17,224 nt of DNA from F23-D06 sp045116675 (GTDB taxonomy: Bacteria > Bacteroidota > Bacteroidia > Bacteroidales > WCHB1-69): contig JBGUMF010000047.1 of assembly GCA_045116675.1 (NCBI GenBank), positions 1-17,224 on the forward strand, written 5' to 3'. Positions 6,816-14,980 of the stretch are shown here, one piece after another; the first letter of the stretch is position 1; each line of letters starts with the position of its first letter. The notes beneath the pieces were generated by a model, which worked only from the letters and a program-made list of their open reading frames with translations, did not search any database and was not told the DNA's origin. The position numbers and the translations under genes were made by a program.

Positions 6816-7378
6816 AGTTGAGGGGTATGTAGAAAACGGGCAAAATCAAGCAGCGTTTCAAAATGATACGGCGTAATCTTCTGGATCTCATCGAATTCCA
6901 TCTCACGTTTCGCCCCCACATGCACAGGAATCAGGCCGGCATTCTGCGCAAAACGCATATCCGACAGGCTGTCACCCACCATCACCGAGCGGGCCGGATC
7001 CACGTCGGGGAAATCAGCAAAAGCCTGTACCGCCATACCGGGACGGGGCTTCCGACACGAGCAGTTTTCAGCCGCAAGATGGGGACAGCAATATATCCGG
7101 TCGAAGGCGCTCGCATGCTCGCGCAACTCCGCCTGCATACGCGCATGGATAAGCTCGATATCCGCCATCGTGCAAAGTCCCTTCCCCACGCACTGTTGGT
7201 TGGTCACCAGCAGCATGCGGTCGCACTTCCCGCGCAAGAGCCGCAGCGCCTCAAAGACGTCCTCTTTGAAGACAAAATCCTCCCAACGCATGACATAGCC
7301 GTCCACAATCTGCTCGTTGACCACGCCGTCACGGTCTAAAAACAAAGCACTTAACGTCATCATTTCCAAATCTTCCAT
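6812..7378 (-). CDS. gmhB: HAD-family D,D-heptose 1,7-bisphosphate phosphatase (GmhB-like)
   Basis: This 188-residue HAD-IIIA phosphatase probably removes the C7 phosphate of D-glycero-D-manno-heptose 1,7-bisphosphate during LPS core precursor synthesis. Catalytic motif I is DRDGVVN (D15 nucleophile, D17 acid/base), motif II is VTNQ (57-60), and motif IV is VGDSLSD (D136, D140). A zinc site typical of GmhB is present: C98-x-H100 and C106-x-C108, followed by RKPRPG. I chose the ATG at 7378 because a -7 element ends 21 bases upstream; starts further upstream would precede it, and M6 or M7 are also possible. The stop overlaps the LpxL-family start, which supports a joint envelope role. The related histidinol phosphatase is the main alternative, but no his genes are nearby. 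Confidence 0.85.
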   Translation of the reverse strand: MEDLEMMTLSALFLDRDGVVNEQIVDGYVMRWEDFVFKEDVFEALRLLRGKCDRMLLVTNQQCVGKGLCTMADIELIHARMQAELREHASAFDRIYCCPHLAAENCSCRKPRPGMAVQAFADFPDVDPARSVMVGDSLSDMRFAQNAGLIPVHVGAKREMEFDEIQKITPYHFETLLDFARFLHTPQL

Positions 7379-7399
7379 ATCATTGCCAGAATTACGCGG

Positions 7400-7407
7400 C
7401 AAAGATA
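7400..7407 (-). promoter_or_regulatory. -7 promoter element for the gmhB-like gene
   Basis: TATCTTTG on the minus strand, 21 bases before the ATG at 7378, matches TAnnTTTG. It is divergent from the glyA promoter about 40 bases away. Confidence 0.6.
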
Positions 7408-7439
7408 CACTTTTTGCAGGTCCATTAAAGTATTTTTTA

Positions 7440-7447
7440 TATCTTTG
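7440..7447 (+). promoter_or_regulatory. -7 promoter element for glyA
   Basis: TATCTTTG on the plus strand matches TAnnTTTG and lies 50 bases before the glyA ATG. A TTTG at 7413-7416 could serve as the -33 element, though its 23-base spacing is slightly long. Confidence 0.6.
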
Positions 7448-7497
7448 CCGCTGTTCTGAAAAAAGAAGATACAATCTAACAATCAATCAATTATAAT

Positions 7498-8778
<1,281 letters not shown>

Positions 8779-8800
8779 GCAAACATACGATCCTTTCGTA

Positions 8801-8836
8801 AAAAGAAGAGACGTGCTATGGCGCGTCTCTTCTTTT
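8801..8836. terminator. Bidirectional intrinsic terminator between glyA and msrA
   Basis: AAAAGAAGAGACG (8801-8813) pairs perfectly with CGTCTCTTCTTTT (8824-8836), leaving a 10-base loop. T runs follow the stem on both strands, so it can end glyA from the left and msrA from the right. It begins 22 bases after the glyA stop. Confidence 0.9.
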
Positions 8837-8887
8837 TTATCTTAATTTAAAATTTTGTCCGCAATCAGAAAGACAATCTGTTATATA

Positions 8888-9436
8888 TCATAATGGATCT
8901 GTTCCTCTTCTGGGATGTTTGTCTTTCGCCTTTCTTGCAAATTCAAAGAGCGACTGGGGCAAGTGACAGTAGCCATCGGGATTCTTGTCGAGATAATCTT
9001 GGTGGTACTCCTCCGCGGTGAAGAATCGTTCCAGCGGCTGCTTCTCCACGGCCAACGGTTGGTTGTACTGCTGTTGCTCATCGGCATATACTTTGTCGAT
9101 TACAGGCAAGTCTTCTGCATCTGTGTAATAAATGCCCGTACGATAGCGTGTCCCCTCATCGTGCCCCTGCTTGTTCAGACTCACAGGATCAATGGCCTTG
9201 AAAAACATCTGCAGCAGAAACTTCAAACTCACCACATCGGGATTATATCGCACGTGGACAGTCTCGGCATAGCCCGTTTCATCGGTATAGACCTCCTTGT
9301 AGGTCGGGTTTTCCGTATGTCCGTTAGCGAATCCTACTTCGGTTTCCACAACGCCTTCCACTTGCTTGAAGAAGTGTTCCGTTCCCCAGAAACAGCCTCC
9401 CGCAAGGTAAATGTCTTTCATTTTTTTGTTCATCAT
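8888..9436 (-). CDS. msrA: Peptide-methionine (S)-S-oxide reductase
   Basis: This 182-residue MsrA repairs methionine-S-sulfoxide in proteins. The catalytic motif GGCFWG has the nucleophilic C15. Further signatures are EVGFANGHTENPTYKEVYT, GYAETVHVRYNP, DPVSLNKQGHDEGTRYRTGIYY, and YHQDYLDKNPDGYC near the C-terminus, whose cysteine may act in recycling. It has no signal peptide and no fused MsrB domain. The start is ambiguous between adjacent ATGs at 9436 and 9433. No TAnnTTTG element is seen directly upstream, so it may be read from the peptidase gene 83 bases away on the same strand. It is convergent with glyA. Confidence 0.96.
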   Translation of the reverse strand: MMNKKMKDIYLAGGCFWGTEHFFKQVEGVVETEVGFANGHTENPTYKEVYTDETGYAETVHVRYNPDVVSLKFLLQMFFKAIDPVSLNKQGHDEGTRYRTGIYYTDAEDLPVIDKVYADEQQQYNQPLAVEKQPLERFFTAEEYHQDYLDKNPDGYCHLPQSLFEFARKAKDKHPRRGTDPL

Positions 9437-9519
9437 CTATAATTTATTGTTTGGGCTTGATCCCTGTTGTCAATGATTTATATACCATTGGATGTGTTGT
9501 CAAGCCGAAGATTTGTGAT

Positions 9520-11262
9520 TTACTCGATTTTCATCACCGGGAACTCGAAATAGGTCCCCGGATAGGGCTCGTCTTTCAGGGTAAAGTGCCACCACTCTTC
9601 ATCGATGGGTTTGAAGCCGTGGCGCAGCATCGCCGCACGCAGGATCATACGGCTGCGGAACTGCTCCTCGGTGATGGTACGGCCCGCGGGCGACGGTTTC
9701 CCGTCATAAACGCCCGTCTCCGGGTTGCCGCCGAAATCAGGATGGCTCTCCTTTCCAAACCAGTCAAAAGTGCCGCCCATATCAACTTCCTTTTCCGTGG
9801 CCATGTCGAAAAGGGTGAGGTCAACGGTGGAGCCACGCGTGTGACCGCTCTTCGCTGCAATATACCCTTGATCGAAAAGCAAACTTTTGTCCACTTCAGG
9901 GTAGAAATACCGCCGCATCAACGTGTCGGGGATGTCAGCAGCCCAGCGCACGAAATGGTCAACCGCCATCTGTGGACGGTAGGCGTCATAGATCTTCAGT
10001 CGGTAGCCCAAGCGCATCACGTCGTCGCTCACAGCCTTGAGACTATCGGCGGCGCGCTTCGTCATCAGGGCTGTTGGTTGCTCGTATCCGTCAATACGCT
10101 GACCCACAAAGTTATAGGTACTGAAATAGCGAATTTCCAGAATGGCATCTGGCACCACGTCGGTAATGTTCACGAACTGACTGGCATCCTGTTCGGGTTT
10201 GTCTGTCTGAAGCGGACGCAGTCCTTCGGTGCGCACGGTTTTCTGCTTGCCTGGAATGTTGAAAGTGAGCGTAGCGCCGTCCACACGCACGTCGAGCGTA
10301 ACCGGCGCGCCCATCACGAGGGGCAAGTTCACTTTCTCGTGGCCGGCGGGGAAGCCGCAGAGCAACGGGATGTTGTACGGGGCGATGTACTCGCGCAGCA
10401 TCGCTTCCACACTTTCGTAGCCGACATCGTTTTTGCAGTCGGTGAAATCGCCTAAGATGATGCCTTTACAACGGGCAAGCACACCGTTCATTTTCAAGAT
10501 GTTGAACAGGCGGTCGATACTATGGTGCGTTTCATCCACCTCTTCCACAAAAAGAATAATGTCGGAATTGCCGAAAACATCTGCCCGGGTTCCTAACAGC
10601 GGAACAAAAGTGGCGAGGTTGCCGCCCACGAGCGTGCCTGTGGCACGGCCCGGAATGTTAAGCGGATGGGTTGGCAACTCATACTGGGGAACCTTACCCA
10701 CGAGCAGGTCGCGCACAAGCGTGCAGGAGAGGTCTGCGCCGCCCCGACCGCCGATATTGCAGCCCATGACTCCGTGGATTCCCATCACGCCGGCACTCGC
10801 TTCCATATCCAGCAGTGTGGTGACGTCGCTGTAACCGACAATCCACTTGGGCGAGGCCGCCATTTCCTGCAAGGGTAAACCCTCCACCAGATGCAGGGTG
10901 CCATAGCCGCCACGCATGCATATAATGGCCTTGACATCAGGATTTTGGAGTGCCCAACGGAGGTCTGACAGCCGTTCGTCATCCGTTCCGGCGTAGTGGG
11001 TCAAGTGTTTACGACCCACATTCGGTCCGATGACGGGTTTGAAACCCCAGCTGCGCAGCACCTTGGCCGCTTTGCGGGTGTTTTCCGTGGAACTGTAGTA
11101 GGAAGGGGAAATGAGTGCCACTTTGTCGCCCGGCTTCAGATAGGCGGGAGCCGTGCATTTGAGGGGGTCTTTCGGTCCGTTTCCTGCCTTGGCGACAGGA
11201 TGCAAGATACAGATGCAGAGCATCATCAGTATAATTTGAATCCGAGAAAAATGCCTATTCAT
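9520..11262 (-). CDS. Exported L,D-carboxypeptidase (S66) fused to D-Ala-D-Ala dipeptidase (M15D, VanX-like)
   Basis: This 580-residue, two-enzyme protein has a Sec signal (hydrophobic residues about 9-22, cleavage near AKA, 24-26), which places it in the periplasm. Residues about 38-335 are an LdcA-like peptidase S66 domain with the catalytic set visible: S145 in GYSDVT, E240 or E241 in LFVEEVDE, and H308 in GFPAGHEKVNLP. Residues about 365-575 are a D-Ala-D-Ala dipeptidase domain: R429 in YDAYRP, zinc ligands H474 and D481 in SGHTRGSTVD, catalytic E556 and ligand H559 in EEWWH. Known roles of the families are removal of the terminal D-Ala from L,D-linked tetrapeptides and hydrolysis of D-Ala-D-Ala. 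The fusion suggests peptidoglycan turnover; no van regulatory genes are nearby, so resistance is not implied. Confidence 0.93.
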   Translation of the reverse strand: MNRHFSRIQIILMMLCICILHPVAKAGNGPKDPLKCTAPAYLKPGDKVALISPSYYSSTENTRKAAKVLRSWGFKPVIGPNVGRKHLTHYAGTDDERLSDLRWALQNPDVKAIICMRGGYGTLHLVEGLPLQEMAASPKWIVGYSDVTTLLDMEASAGVMGIHGVMGCNIGGRGGADLSCTLVRDLLVGKVPQYELPTHPLNIPGRATGTLVGGNLATFVPLLGTRADVFGNSDIILFVEEVDETHHSIDRLFNILKMNGVLARCKGIILGDFTDCKNDVGYESVEAMLREYIAPYNIPLLCGFPAGHEKVNLPLVMGAPVTLDVRVDGATLTFNIPGKQKTVRTEGLRPLQTDKPEQDASQFVNITDVVPDAILEIRYFSTYNFVGQRIDGYEQPTALMTKRAADSLKAVSDDVMRLGYRLKIYDAYRPQMAVDHFVRWAADIPDTLMRRYFYPEVDKSLLFDQGYIAAKSGHTRGSTVDLTLFDMATEKEVDMGGTFDWFGKESHPDFGGNPETGVYDGKPSPAGRTITEEQFRSRMILRAAMLRHGFKPIDEEWWHFTLKDEPYPGTYFEFPVMKIE

Positions 11263-11283
11263 ACTCTTTTAAATTATTGTTGG

Positions 11284-11291
11284 CAAAAATA
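11284..11291 (-). promoter_or_regulatory. -7 promoter element for the carboxypeptidase-dipeptidase gene
   Basis: TATTTTTG on the minus strand ends 21 bases before the ATG at 11262 and matches TAnnTTTG. It faces the ATPase promoter across about 75 AT-rich bases. Confidence 0.6.
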
Positions 11292-11367
11292 GTATTTTTC
11301 TTTTTTCGCATTTTTCAATTCTAAAAGATTTATTTTTTTAAAATTTTCAATCTTGAAAGATTTTTTG

Positions 11368-11375
11368 TATTTTTG
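11368..11375 (+). promoter_or_regulatory. -7 promoter element for the AAA_14 ATPase gene
   Basis: TATTTTTG on the plus strand lies 19 bases before the ATG at 11395 and matches TAnnTTTG. Its position rules out the longer reading frame that would start at a TTG (11353) upstream of it. Confidence 0.6.
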
Positions 11376-11394
11376 CGGCAAAATAATATGTTCT

Positions 11395-12600
11395 ATGGAA
11401 CTGCAGAATGTAGAATATCTCTATCAGGTGTCGCGTCGTAAAATCGATGCTGTTAAAACGGTTTTTCACCGCTCATTGTATAAGAAAATCAACTGGGACA
11501 ACCGTTTGATTGGCATTAAAGGTTGCAAAGGAGTAGGCAAAACCACGATGCTGTTGCAATACATCAAGGAGTCGATTCCAGATAAATCGAAAATCCTTTA
11601 TGTGTCGTTGGACAACATTTGGTTTGAAACAAACTCGCTTGTCTCATTGGTGGAATACCACTACACGCATGGTGGCAGTCATGTCTTTTTGGACGAGATA
11701 CATTATCTTCACAATTGGCAGACAATCCTGAAGAATCTATACGATGACTATCCAGACTTGAAAATTTGCTACACAGGGTCTTCCATGTTGAAGATGGACA
11801 CTCAAGGAAAGGATTTGTCGCGTCGCCAGAGGGTGTATGAACTTCCACGCCTTTCATTCAGGGAGTTTTTGGAGATGGAAGGACTTTACAGCGGGCCGTC
11901 GTACGGTCTCCAAGAGTTGTTGGACCAGCACACGGACATTGCAGCGGATATTGTTTCACATATCAAGGTCCTGCCGGCTTTCGAGAACTATTTGCGACAT
12001 GGTTGTTACCCGTTTTATCAAGAAGAGGGTGACGGATTCCTGCTGCGCCTTCAAGATGCCGTTCGCATGACTCTGGAGAATGATTTGCCACAATTGACCG
12101 ACATTTCTTTTTCCACAATACAGAAAATCAAGCAGATGCTGATGATTCTCGCAGCTCGCGTCCCTCAAACTCCCAACATGTCAATGCTTTATAGTCAGTT
12201 GGAGACCAATAGGGAACAAGGACTGAAAATGTTGTATCTTTTGGAACAAGCGGGACTATTGACTTTACTAACACGAGAGACAAAAAGTTTGAAACATCTG
12301 CCAAAACCTGACAAACTCTACTTAAGCGATAGTAACCTGATGTATGCCCTCAGTCCGCGAGTAGATACTGGCACGTTGCGTGAAACATTTTTCAGCCAGC
12401 AACTTCAAGTGGAAAATGAATTGATCTTACCGTCCTTCGGCGATTTTCTTGTCAACGGAAAATGGATATTCGAGGTTGGAGGCAAAGGAAAAGATTTCAG
12501 TCAAATAAAAGATATCAAAGATAGTTTTTTGGCCGTAGATGAAATTGAAATTGGTCATCACAATCGTATCCCACTTTGGCTCTTTGGTTTTTTATACTAA
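11395..12600 (+). CDS. AAA_14 / DUF4143 ATPase
   Basis: This 401-residue protein belongs to the widespread prokaryotic AAA_14 plus DUF4143 family, whose function is still largely unknown. Walker A is GCKGVGKTT (residues 43-51, K49) and Walker B is HVFLDEIH (D100, E101). A typical YTGSSMLKM segment and LPRLSFREFL follow. The C-terminal DUF4143 part has LYLSDSNLMYAL and ends with IFEVGGKGKDF, a remnant of the nuclease-like ExK core often seen there. It has no signal peptide. It is transcribed alone, divergent from the peptidase gene and convergent with galK, with only 31 bases between the two stops. Members of this family are frequently strain-variable, and the AT-rich codon use here differs from glyA and galK, which may indicate transfer. 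Confidence 0.92.
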   Translation: MELQNVEYLYQVSRRKIDAVKTVFHRSLYKKINWDNRLIGIKGCKGVGKTTMLLQYIKESIPDKSKILYVSLDNIWFETNSLVSLVEYHYTHGGSHVFLDEIHYLHNWQTILKNLYDDYPDLKICYTGSSMLKMDTQGKDLSRRQRVYELPRLSFREFLEMEGLYSGPSYGLQELLDQHTDIAADIVSHIKVLPAFENYLRHGCYPFYQEEGDGFLLRLQDAVRMTLENDLPQLTDISFSTIQKIKQMLMILAARVPQTPNMSMLYSQLETNREQGLKMLYLLEQAGLLTLLTRETKSLKHLPKPDKLYLSDSNLMYALSPRVDTGTLRETFFSQQLQVENELILPSFGDFLVNGKWIFEVGGKGKDFSQIKDIKDSFLAVDEIEIGHHNRIPLWLFGFLY

Positions 12601-12631
12601 CAATGATTAGCTTTCGGTTTCATTTCCTCTC

Positions 12632-13735
12632 TCATTTTTCTCCTGCCCCGTCGCCGATTTCCGCCACATAGAAATCCGCACGCATGCCGAATCTTTCCTC
12701 GTATGCCTTGCCGAGGGTTTCGACAAACGCCTCCATTTGGTCTTCCGAAATCAGCGTGACAGTGCAGCCGCCGAAGCCCGCGCCGGTCATGCGGCTGCCG
12801 AGCACGCCGGGAAACTGCTGTGCCTGCTCCGCGAGGAAATCCAGTTCGGGACAGGTGACCTCGTAGTCGTCGCGCAAGGTAGCGTGCGAGGCGTTCATCA
12901 GCTGCCCGAAACGGACCATGTCGCCGGCCTTGAGCGCGGTGACGGCCTCGCGCACGTTCTCGTTCTCGCGCACCGCGTGACGCGCCCGCTTGAGCACATT
13001 GCCCGTAAGATACGGCGCGACCGTATCGAATTGATCCATAGTAAGTTGGCAAAGACAATCAACCGGCCGGTGCGCACGGATGATCTCCAACGCCTGCTGG
13101 CATTCGCTTCTCCGCTGGTTGTAGGCCGAATCCACGAGTCCGCGTTTCTTGTTCGTGTTGGCGATAACAAACTTCAGCCCGCGCATCTCCAACGGCACGT
13201 GCTCGTACTCCAACATGTTGCAATCCAATGCAATAGCGCAATCTTTCTTTCCAAAGCCCGAAGCAAACTGGTCCATAATGCCGCAGTTCATCCCCACAAA
13301 GTCGTTCTCCGCGTGCTGGGCCATCTTTACGAGATCCAACATAGTGAAGGGTTCTCCGCAAAGCGCATTGAGGGCGACAGCCGTCACCATCTCAATGGAA
13401 GCCGAGGAGGACAACGCCGCGCCAATGGGCAAGTCACCCCGATAGTGGAAATGAGCACCAGGCACAGATAATCCCCTGTCAGAAAACTCTTTGAGCACAC
13501 CCAAAGGATAATCCACCCAACTATGCTGCCGTTGTGCCAGTTCCTCTTTTCGGAAAGAAAAGGCAGCGGGATCATTCTCGGAGGAGAAGTGAAAACAATC
13601 GTCCTCCGCCGGACCAATCGTCAGACAGGTGCCCATGTTGAGGGCGGCGGGGAAAACCAGTCCGCCGTTATAGTCGGTATGGTCACCGATAAGATTCACG
13701 CGCCCGGGTGCGAAAAATTGCCGTTTTTCTTTCAT
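12632..13735 (-). CDS. galK: Galactokinase
   Basis: This 367-residue GHMP-family kinase phosphorylates D-galactose to galactose 1-phosphate, the entry to the Leloir pathway, in the cytoplasm. The galactokinase signature is GRVNLIGDHTDYNGG (residues 11-25; aspartate replaces the commoner glutamate before HTD). GHMP motif 2 is LPIGAALSSSAS (102-113), the catalytic aspartate is D155 in CGIMDQF, and motif 3 is MTGAGFGGC near residue 320. I chose the ATG at 13735 because a -7 element ends 19 bases upstream; the open frame extends to 13816, but those codons lie in the promoter and repeat. No galT, galE or galM is in view. A GH97 glycosidase lies about 2.7 kb upstream on the same strand. Confidence 0.96.
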   Translation of the reverse strand: MKEKRQFFAPGRVNLIGDHTDYNGGLVFPAALNMGTCLTIGPAEDDCFHFSSENDPAAFSFRKEELAQRQHSWVDYPLGVLKEFSDRGLSVPGAHFHYRGDLPIGAALSSSASIEMVTAVALNALCGEPFTMLDLVKMAQHAENDFVGMNCGIMDQFASGFGKKDCAIALDCNMLEYEHVPLEMRGLKFVIANTNKKRGLVDSAYNQRRSECQQALEIIRAHRPVDCLCQLTMDQFDTVAPYLTGNVLKRARHAVRENENVREAVTALKAGDMVRFGQLMNASHATLRDDYEVTCPELDFLAEQAQQFPGVLGSRMTGAGFGGCTVTLISEDQMEAFVETLGKAYEERFGMRADFYVAEIGDGAGEK

Positions 13736-13750
13736 TGTTGTTAGGATTAA

Positions 13751-13890
13751 TTGGCAAAAATAGTCTTTTTTCGGAATTGTGGCGTGCCTCCGACACGCAG
13801 GATCCCACGTGCGCACGCTCTCTCCCCCACACTGCGCTCCACTTCGTTACGCTTGTGTGGGGTTAATAAAATGGCGTGCCTCCGGCACGG
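13751..13890. repeat. Hairpin-rich intergenic repeat, copy 1, with promoter end
   Basis: This copy shares a 20-base identical block (13761-13780 against 14777-14796) and continuing similarity with copy 2. In order it holds the -7 element, a GCGTG...CACGC hairpin (13782-13798), a CACGTGCGCACG palindrome-like segment, an 8-bp CCCCACAC/GTGTGGGG stem (13825-13862) and a CGTGCC/GGCACG hairpin (13875-13889). It fills most of the gap between galK and the secreted-protein gene. It encodes no protein and shows no transposase. Confidence 0.75.
13755..13762 (-). promoter_or_regulatory. -7 promoter element for galK
   Basis: TATTTTTG on the minus strand ends 19 bases before the galK ATG. It sits at the edge of intergenic repeat copy 1, so galK appears to use a promoter that the repeat carries. 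Confidence 0.6.
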
Positions 13891-13917
13891 GGCCGTGGGA
13901 AAAACAAGCATAACCAA

Positions 13918-14751
13918 TTATTCAATCCACATTTCTTTTACATGATCAAAGTTCCATTCGTCACCTTCTTTTCGAAGTACTACGGTTCGCCCGCTAATAC
14001 ATTCACCATATATCACCACAGCAAATTGAAGAGATTTATCAAAGATTATTTTCTCAACAATAATAAAAGGTTCAACTGTGTAATTGAACGACAAAAAATG
14101 AAGGCAAAAAGCATCTGCATAATGTCTCAAAAAAGATGCTCTATCCCGTCGCGAATCAAGTCGTTCTTTAAGTTCATCATAAGGTTCTACTTCATCGCCA
14201 GTTAGAGTCCATATACTATCCGTTTCGATCAATTCCCAATCATCAAACGTCTCCTCAATCTGCAGTGGCGAAAATGTCGATACATAGTCTTTCAGCAATA
14301 CCCTATAATCTTCAGTCAGAAAAACAATTGAATGATTTTCAAGATGCGGATTAGGTCGGAAATCTACGGCGGAATCCACTATAATGAATTTTGTTTCATC
14401 CAGATTGCCATGTTGGAAATACTTGGAATTTCCTTTCACATAACCGATTTTATCTAACGTAGATTGTACAACAAGGATGGAATCTCGAATGACTAATCCA
14501 TTATGTGATGCGAATTCCGGACTACAGATGGCGGCGAACACCTTGTGCGCCTCCGCGACCCATTTGTCGGGTGCTTCTGCCTCATTATCAGCATATTCCT
14601 TCTGCCAGTTGCCAAAGAACTGTTCCAGAAGGTCATACGATTTTGTTTCATACGCCCGCTCCAAGAGATCCCGTTGGCCGGGAGCCTGCGCACGAAGCCC
14701 GAATATGCTGGCAAGTAGCAGAATTGTCGATATATACAATCGCTTTTTCAT
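13918..14751 (-). CDS. Secreted protein of unknown function (277 aa)
   Basis: I do not recognise the mature domain. The N-terminus is a clear Sec signal peptide (MKKRLYIS, then hydrophobic residues 9-19) with cleavage likely after AQA at residue 23, giving a periplasmic or exported protein. The remainder is acidic and rich in aromatic residues, with no transmembrane segment after the signal and no lipobox. A -7 element ends 19 bases before the ATG and a second lies about 190 bases upstream. A 58-codon upstream frame overlaps its start by four bases. Repeat copies flank the gene on both sides. Confidence 0.8.
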   Translation of the reverse strand: MKKRLYISTILLLASIFGLRAQAPGQRDLLERAYETKSYDLLEQFFGNWQKEYADNEAEAPDKWVAEAHKVFAAICSPEFASHNGLVIRDSILVVQSTLDKIGYVKGNSKYFQHGNLDETKFIIVDSAVDFRPNPHLENHSIVFLTEDYRVLLKDYVSTFSPLQIEETFDDWELIETDSIWTLTGDEVEPYDELKERLDSRRDRASFLRHYADAFCLHFLSFNYTVEPFIIVEKIIFDKSLQFAVVIYGECISGRTVVLRKEGDEWNFDHVKEMWIE

Positions 14752-14766
14752 TGGAGATTTTTCTCA

Positions 14767-14902
14767 TTGGCAAAGATAGTCTTTTTTCGGAATTGTAGCG
14801 TGTCTCCGACACGCAGGCTCCTACGTGTGCACGTCCTTCTCCATACTGCGCTCCCTTCGGTCGCTGATGTGGGGTCACTAAGATACCGTGCCCCCAGCAC
14901 GG
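14767..14902. repeat. Hairpin-rich intergenic repeat, copy 2, with promoter end
   Basis: This copy is homologous to copy 1 through the -7 element, the 20-base identical block 14777-14796 and the following hairpin, which is perfect here (GCGTGTC/GACACGC, 14798-14814). It continues with an ACGTGTGCACGT segment, a degenerate version of copy 1's CCCCACAC/GTGTGGGG stem, and a distal CCGTGC/GCACGG hairpin (14886-14902). The order of parts is the same in both copies although the sequence between the hairpins has diverged. Confidence 0.75.
14771..14778 (-). promoter_or_regulatory. -7 promoter element for the 277-aa secreted protein
   Basis: TATCTTTG on the minus strand ends 19 bases before the ATG at 14751. 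It is part of repeat copy 2. Confidence 0.6.
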
Positions 14903-14944
14903 ATATATATAACCGTTTTGTCATAAGGGGCGATTTTCCGTTGG

Positions 14945-14952
14945 CAAAAATA
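14945..14952 (-). promoter_or_regulatory. Second upstream -7 element
   Basis: TATTTTTG followed by GCCAAC on the minus strand lies 20 bases before the ATG of the 58-codon frame and about 190 bases before the secreted-protein gene. The surrounding bases resemble the proximal promoter at 14771-14778, consistent with duplication. Confidence 0.5.
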
Positions 14953-14980
14953 GCAACTTCATCTATAATCCGTATTTAAT

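Larger units (their letters stand above)
14748..14924 (-). other. 58-codon relic or leader frame starting like the downstream secreted protein
   Basis: The frame begins ATG at 14924, 20 bases after a perfect -7 element, and ends in a TGA that overlaps the ATG of the 277-aa gene (ATGA). Its first eight codons give MTKRLYIS, against MKKRLYIS in the downstream gene. In those 24 bases 19 are identical, and four of the five differences are synonymous third-position changes. After codon 8 the frame passes into repeat copy 2 and becomes arginine-rich with no recognisable domain. It may be the decayed 5' end of a duplicated gene interrupted by the repeat, or a coupled leader peptide. I favour the relic. 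Confidence 0.35.

Noticed and set aside
9454..9506. GGCTTGA / TCAAGCC inverted repeat between msrA and the peptidase gene
   Set aside because: A 7-bp stem around a 39-base loop is easily met by chance, and no further pairing or T run supports a terminator or attenuator.
9451..10455. 334-codon plus-strand frame opposite the peptidase fusion
   Set aside because: The minus strand encodes both peptidase domains with all catalytic residues, and this frame has no recognisable domain or promoter.
12597..13058. 153-codon minus-strand frame overlapping galK
   Set aside because: It is an out-of-frame shadow of galK; the arginine/glycine-rich translation has no domain, whereas the galK frame carries all kinase motifs.
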